Made by a program: the position numbers and the translations under genes. A stretch of 17,303 nucleotides of DNA from Oscillospiraceae bacterium (GTDB taxonomy: Bacteria > Bacillota > Clostridia > Oscillospirales > Ruminococcaceae): NCBI GenBank assembly GCA_019413245.1, contig DXNX01000045.1, positions 1 to 17,303 on the forward strand. Reading direction: 5' to 3'. Shown one piece after another: positions 13,996 to 17,303 of the stretch. The stretch's first letter is position 1; every line of letters begins with the position of its first letter. The notes beneath the pieces were generated by a model. It had not been told where the DNA came from. It did no database searches and saw only the letters and a list, made by a program, of their open reading frames with translations.

Positions 13996-14831
13996 TGAAA
14001 TCCCGCAAACCGTCGGCCGTTGCGGCCCGCGTTGCCCAGTATGCGGTGCTGTGCCTGGGCGCGTTCTTTACCCTGCTGCCCTTTCTGTGGATGATCAGTT
14101 CCTCTCTCAAGACCCCCGCTGAGATCGTCAGGATCCCGCCGGTGATGATCCCCGAAACGGCACAGTTTTCCAACTATGCCGAAGCCTGGGCGGCGGCGCC
14201 TTTCGGCCGGTATCTGATCAACACCGTCATTGTCACCATCCTGACTACTGCCGGGGTGCTGGTCACCTCGGTGCTGTCGGCCTTCGCCTTTTCCCGGCTG
14301 AAATTCCCCGGCAAGGACCTGGTGTTCTCCCTCTTCATGGCCACCCTGATGATCCCCGGCGAGATGCTCATCATCACCAACTTCATGACCATCACCAAGC
14401 TGAAGTGGATCGATACCTACCAGGCCATGGTCATCCCCTGGATCTCCAACGTCTTTTACATCTACCTGCTGACCCAGTTCTTCATGCAGGTGCCGGATAC
14501 CCTGTACCTGGCCGCCAAGGTGGATAAATGCAGCGACCTGAAATTCATGCTCAGGATCATGGTGCCCATGAACAAGAGCGCCATCACCACCATTGCCATC
14601 CTGAACATCATCGGTTCCTGGAACTCCTTCCTGTGGCCGCTGCTGGTCACCAACAGCCAGGAGATGCGGGTGCTTTCCACCGGCCTGATCCGCTTCCAGA
14701 CCGAAGCGGGCACCTCCTACGAGCTGATCATGGCGGCGTCCTGCATCCTGGTGCTGCCCATTGTGATCATCTTCCTTTTCCTGCGCAAGTATGTACTCGA
14801 AGGCGTGGCGTTCAACGGCGTCAAAGGCTGA
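13995..14831 (+). CDS. ABC transporter permease, UgpE/MalG/MsmG-like
   Basis: This 278-residue membrane protein is the second pore subunit. Hydrophobic helices start with AVLCLGAFFTLLPFLWM (about 17-33), followed by LINTVIVTILTTAGVLVTSV. The coupling loop LAAKVDKCSDLKFMLRIMVP (about 176-196) has the EAA pattern but no glycine at the usual place. The C-terminal KYVLEGVAFNGVKG is typical for MalG-type permeases. ATG 13995 overlaps the upstream stop by one base and has AAGGAGG (13981-13987) in front, so the two permeases are translationally coupled. Confidence 0.92.
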   Translation: MKSRKPSAVAARVAQYAVLCLGAFFTLLPFLWMISSSLKTPAEIVRIPPVMIPETAQFSNYAEAWAAAPFGRYLINTVIVTILTTAGVLVTSVLSAFAFSRLKFPGKDLVFSLFMATLMIPGEMLIITNFMTITKLKWIDTYQAMVIPWISNVFYIYLLTQFFMQVPDTLYLAAKVDKCSDLKFMLRIMVPMNKSAITTIAILNIIGSWNSFLWPLLVTNSQEMRVLSTGLIRFQTEAGTSYELIMAASCILVLPIVIIFLFLRKYVLEGVAFNGVKG

Positions 14832-14902
14832 GCCGCCCATTCGATTACACATATACAGACTCTCACCATCCAAGATACAAAACGGTAAGGAGAAGAAACA
14901 AC

Positions 14903-16189
14903 ATGAAACGTAAATCCATCCTCTGTGTCACCCTGGCCGCGGCTCTGGCCGCCGGTTCCCTGGCCGGCTGCGGCGCCCCCGCTTCCGAAAGCAGCACCGC
15001 TTCCGCCGATACCACCTCGGCCCAGGCTTCCGCTGAGAACGGCGCCGCCATCCAGCCCTGTGAAGTGACCTTCTGGCATGCCATGACCGGCCAGCAGGAG
15101 ACCACCCTCACCGAGCTCACCGACCAGTTCAACGCCGAAAACGAATACGGCATCCAGGTGACCCTGGTCAACCAGGGCAGCTACAACGACCTGTCCACCA
15201 AGCTGACCGCCAACGCCGCCGCCGACACCCTGCCGGACCTGTCCCAGGCATACAACAGCTGGCTCATCCCTTACCTGGACAAGGTAGTCCATCTGGACGA
15301 TTTCGTGGCCAACGATTATGATAACTATGAGGATATCATGGAGGGCTACCGGGAAGAGACCAGCCAGTTCGGCTTCATCAACGCCATGCCCTTCAACAAG
15401 AGCACCTACGTCTACTTCTACAACAAGACCATGTTCGACGAACTGGGCCTGGAAGCCCCCGAAACCTGGGACGACCTGCTGAACATCGGCAAGACCTTCC
15501 AGGAAGAGAAGGGGATGGTCTCCCTGGGCTTTGACGACATGGCCGGTATGCTGGAAGCCACTCTGCGCCAGAACGGCAGCGACTATGTGAACGAGGAAGG
15601 CGCCCAGTTCAACACCGAGGCCGGTCAGCAGGCCCTGGATTTCATCATGGAAATGTACAACAACGACTATGCCCGTCTGGTGGGTGAGGACAACTACTTC
15701 TCCGGACCCTTCAGCAACCAGCTGATCCCCGCTTACGTGGGTTCTTCCACCGGTGTTTCCTACATCACCCATGAAGGCTGGGAACTGGGTGTGGCACCTC
15801 TGCCCGGCAACACCGAAAAGGCTGCCAACACCGCCGGCACCAACATCGTCATGTTCTCCAAGGACGAAAACCAGCAGAAGGCTGCCTGGGAATACCTGAA
15901 ATTCCTGACCAGCACCGATGCCACCGTGAAATGGGCCATGGACACCGGCTACCTGCCTGTGCGCACCTCCGCCTATGAGTCCGAGACCTACCAGGAATTC
16001 ATGGCCGGCGACGCCACCGCCACCGCTTCCTACGCCCAGACCGACGCCTTCTTCTCCTCTCCCGCCTTTGACGGCAGCTACGACATCCAGAACGCCGTCA
16101 ACGCCAAGCTGGAAGAGCTGATCCTGAACAAGGCGGACAGCACCACCGCCATGCAGGAACTGGTGGACGCCGTCAACGGTGCACTGTAA
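14903..16189 (+). CDS. Extracellular sugar-binding lipoprotein (UgpB/MalE-like)
   Basis: This 428-residue protein is the substrate-binding subunit. The signal peptide (1-22: KRK, then a hydrophobic Ala-rich core) ends in the lipobox LAGC, with C23 the predicted lipid anchor. A Ser/Ala/Thr-rich tether runs to about residue 50. The mature domain opens with CEVTFWHAMTGQQET, a hallmark of the family 1 extracellular binding proteins that serve oligosaccharides or glycerol-3-phosphate. MPFNKSTYVYFYNKTMFDELGL is the usual hinge segment. Start ATG 14903 has AAGGAG 10 bases upstream. It follows the permeases after a 71-base gap and is followed by a strong hairpin, consistent with high expression as the most abundant subunit. 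Confidence 0.93.
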   Translation: MKRKSILCVTLAAALAAGSLAGCGAPASESSTASADTTSAQASAENGAAIQPCEVTFWHAMTGQQETTLTELTDQFNAENEYGIQVTLVNQGSYNDLSTKLTANAAADTLPDLSQAYNSWLIPYLDKVVHLDDFVANDYDNYEDIMEGYREETSQFGFINAMPFNKSTYVYFYNKTMFDELGLEAPETWDDLLNIGKTFQEEKGMVSLGFDDMAGMLEATLRQNGSDYVNEEGAQFNTEAGQQALDFIMEMYNNDYARLVGEDNYFSGPFSNQLIPAYVGSSTGVSYITHEGWELGVAPLPGNTEKAANTAGTNIVMFSKDENQQKAAWEYLKFLTSTDATVKWAMDTGYLPVRTSAYESETYQEFMAGDATATASYAQTDAFFSSPAFDGSYDIQNAVNAKLEELILNKADSTTAMQELVDAVNGAL

Positions 16190-16209
16190 AACAAACTGAA
16201 ACATCCGAT

Positions 16210-16259
16210 GGAAAAGCGGGGGAGCGCAGCCGCGGGGCGGCCTGCCTCTCCTCTTTTCC
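16210..16259 (+). terminator. Hairpin after the binding-protein gene
   Basis: GGAAAAG (16210-16216) pairs with CTTTTCC (16253-16259). Inside, GCAGCCGC can pair with GCGGCCTGC around a short GGG loop, with one bulge. The stem is long and GC-rich, but only TTTT lies in the final arm and no T-run follows. It may be a partial terminator or a 3' stabiliser that lets some transcripts reach the next gene. Confidence 0.5.
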
Positions 16260-16284
16260 TTCACCGAACAATGAGGGGTGCACA

Positions 16285-17303
16285 ATGACAAAAATCACGT
16301 TTTATAAGGGGCTGCGGGTGATCGGCGGCACATTTGTGTCGGTGGAGACCGACCGGGCCGTCTGCATGTTCGACTTCGGCTTCACCGTCAGCGACCGGGC
16401 GGACGAGTCCATCCGCCTGCGCCCGGACCACATCCCCCAGGACTATGTCCGGGCGGGGATGCTGCCCGCGGCCGACGGCATCTATGAACCCCAGGCGGCC
16501 GCCGACCTGGGACTGGTGCCTTACGGCGAGACAGAAAAGCCCCATTTCTTCCTGATTTCCCACATGCACATCGACCACATGGGCGGGCTGGATATGCTGG
16601 ACCCCCGCATCCCGGTGTACATGACCGAGGAATCTGAAACCCTCTACCGCCGTCTGGCGGCGCAGAGCGACCTGACCTTCCGGGAACATCCCTCCTGCAT
16701 CGGCGTGCCCGACGGGCAGTCCTTCTCGGTGGAAGACATCACCGTGCAGGTCCTGCTCATCGACCATGACTGCGTGGGGGCCTGCGGCTTCCTCATCCGC
16801 ACCCCCGACGGCACCATCTGCTATACGGGGGATTACCGCTTCCACGGCTACCACCCCGACCGCACCGCCGCCTTCGGCGAAGCCTGCCGGGGGGCAGATG
16901 TGCTCATCACCGAGGGGGTCACCGTCAGCTTCGGGGATGTGGATATGCTGTCCCTGACCGCCCCCGACCCCCATGATCGCACCGAGGCCGACCTGCTGGA
17001 AGAGACCGCCGCCTTCTGCGCCGAAGCGCCGGGGCTGGTGGTCGTCAACCCCTACAACCGCAATGTGGAGCGCATCCACAACCTCACCGAACGGCTGGCC
17101 CGGCAGAACCGCCGCCTGGTCCTGGATGCGGTGCAGGCCGATTACCTGGCCGCCTTCTACCCCCAGGACCCCCTGTGCGTGTATGCCGAAACGGTGTGCG
17201 GCCACGCCGTGCCCGAAAGGGCGGTGCTCATCGGCCGGGACGAGCTGCTGCGCCGTCCCGGGGCCTATGTGCTGCAGCTGGATTACCGGGATTTCTACGA
17301 GCT
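16285..17303 (+). CDS. Metallo-beta-lactamase-fold hydrolase, probably beta-CASP / RNase J-like (partial)
   Basis: The frame is open from ATG 16285 to the right edge (339 codons), so the C-terminus is missing. SHMHIDHMGG gives the metal-binding HxHxDH at H93, H95, D97 and H98. DHDCVGACGF (H161) and YTGDYRFHG (D183) supply the next expected ligands. VVVNPYNRNVERIHNL and RRLVLDAVQADYL (about 255-290) resemble the start of a beta-CASP nuclease domain as in RNase J and its relatives. It follows the transporter after 95 bases, past a hairpin, with GAGGGGTG before the start, so it may be read through from that operon. Hydrolysis of a phosphodiester or an unrelated substrate are both possible; the exact function is uncertain. 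Confidence 0.78.
   Translation, partial: MTKITFYKGLRVIGGTFVSVETDRAVCMFDFGFTVSDRADESIRLRPDHIPQDYVRAGMLPAADGIYEPQAAADLGLVPYGETEKPHFFLISHMHIDHMGGLDMLDPRIPVYMTEESETLYRRLAAQSDLTFREHPSCIGVPDGQSFSVEDITVQVLLIDHDCVGACGFLIRTPDGTICYTGDYRFHGYHPDRTAAFGEACRGADVLITEGVTVSFGDVDMLSLTAPDPHDRTEADLLEETAAFCAEAPGLVVVNPYNRNVERIHNLTERLARQNRRLVLDAVQADYLAAFYPQDPLCVYAETVCGHAVPERAVLIGRDELLRRPGAYVLQLDYRDFYE

Noticed and set aside
14717..16291. A 524-codon minus-strand open frame
   Set aside because: It is antisense to the binding-protein gene and has a Gly/Val-rich composition typical of a shadow frame.

Overview
The window looks like a defence island joined to an ordinary carbohydrate-uptake operon in a GC-rich member of the Clostridia. 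The C-ending codon preference of the transporter genes, Gram-positive ribosome binding sites (AAGGAGG, GGAGGTGAT) and lipoprotein signal suggest Oscillospiraceae, perhaps near Faecalibacterium, Subdoligranulum or Gemmiger. That placement is inference from style, not from a search.

Layout. (1) 1-674, minus strand: the N-terminal part of a TOTE-type conflict-system protein with a coiled coil, a four-cysteine cluster and an archaeo-eukaryotic primase core; it runs off the left edge. (2) 675-1215: a gene-poor stretch with a candidate promoter for the first gene, one copy of a 182-bp repeat holding a possible small ORF, and a terminator-like hairpin. (3) 1216-2868, minus: a complete AlbA_2/GHKL/winged-helix protein with its own promoter and a palindromic operator-like site. 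(4) 3088-11019, minus: an intact four-gene type II Wadjet operon, jetA-jetB-jetC-jetD (DUF2397, DUF2398, TIGR02680 SMC-like ATPase, DUF2399 Toprim nuclease), with overlapping or closely spaced genes. (5) 11020-12019: 1 kb without a convincing gene, holding inverted repeats next to jetA, the second copy of the 182-bp repeat, and hairpins in the leader of the next operon. (6) 12020-16189, plus: a complete sugar-type ABC importer (MalK/UgpC-like ATPase, two permeases, lipoprotein binding protein), then a hairpin. (7) 16285-17303, plus: a metallo-beta-lactamase-fold hydrolase, probably beta-CASP/RNase J-like, cut by the right edge.

How the parts work together. By family knowledge, JetA, JetB and JetC form an SMC-type loop-extruding complex that recognises small circular DNA, and JetD cleaves it, so the operon should protect against plasmid transformation. 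The TOTE protein is predicted to act on invasive nucleic acid through primase, helicase and nuclease domains, of which only the first is visible. The AlbA_2 protein may be a regulator or an additional effector.

The most unusual signal is the pair of direct repeats (959-1140 and 11509-11690, 165 of 182 identical by hand alignment). They bracket exactly the AlbA_2 gene and the Wadjet operon. Their differences fall into a pattern that suggests either a conserved small peptide or a conserved hairpin with a free loop.
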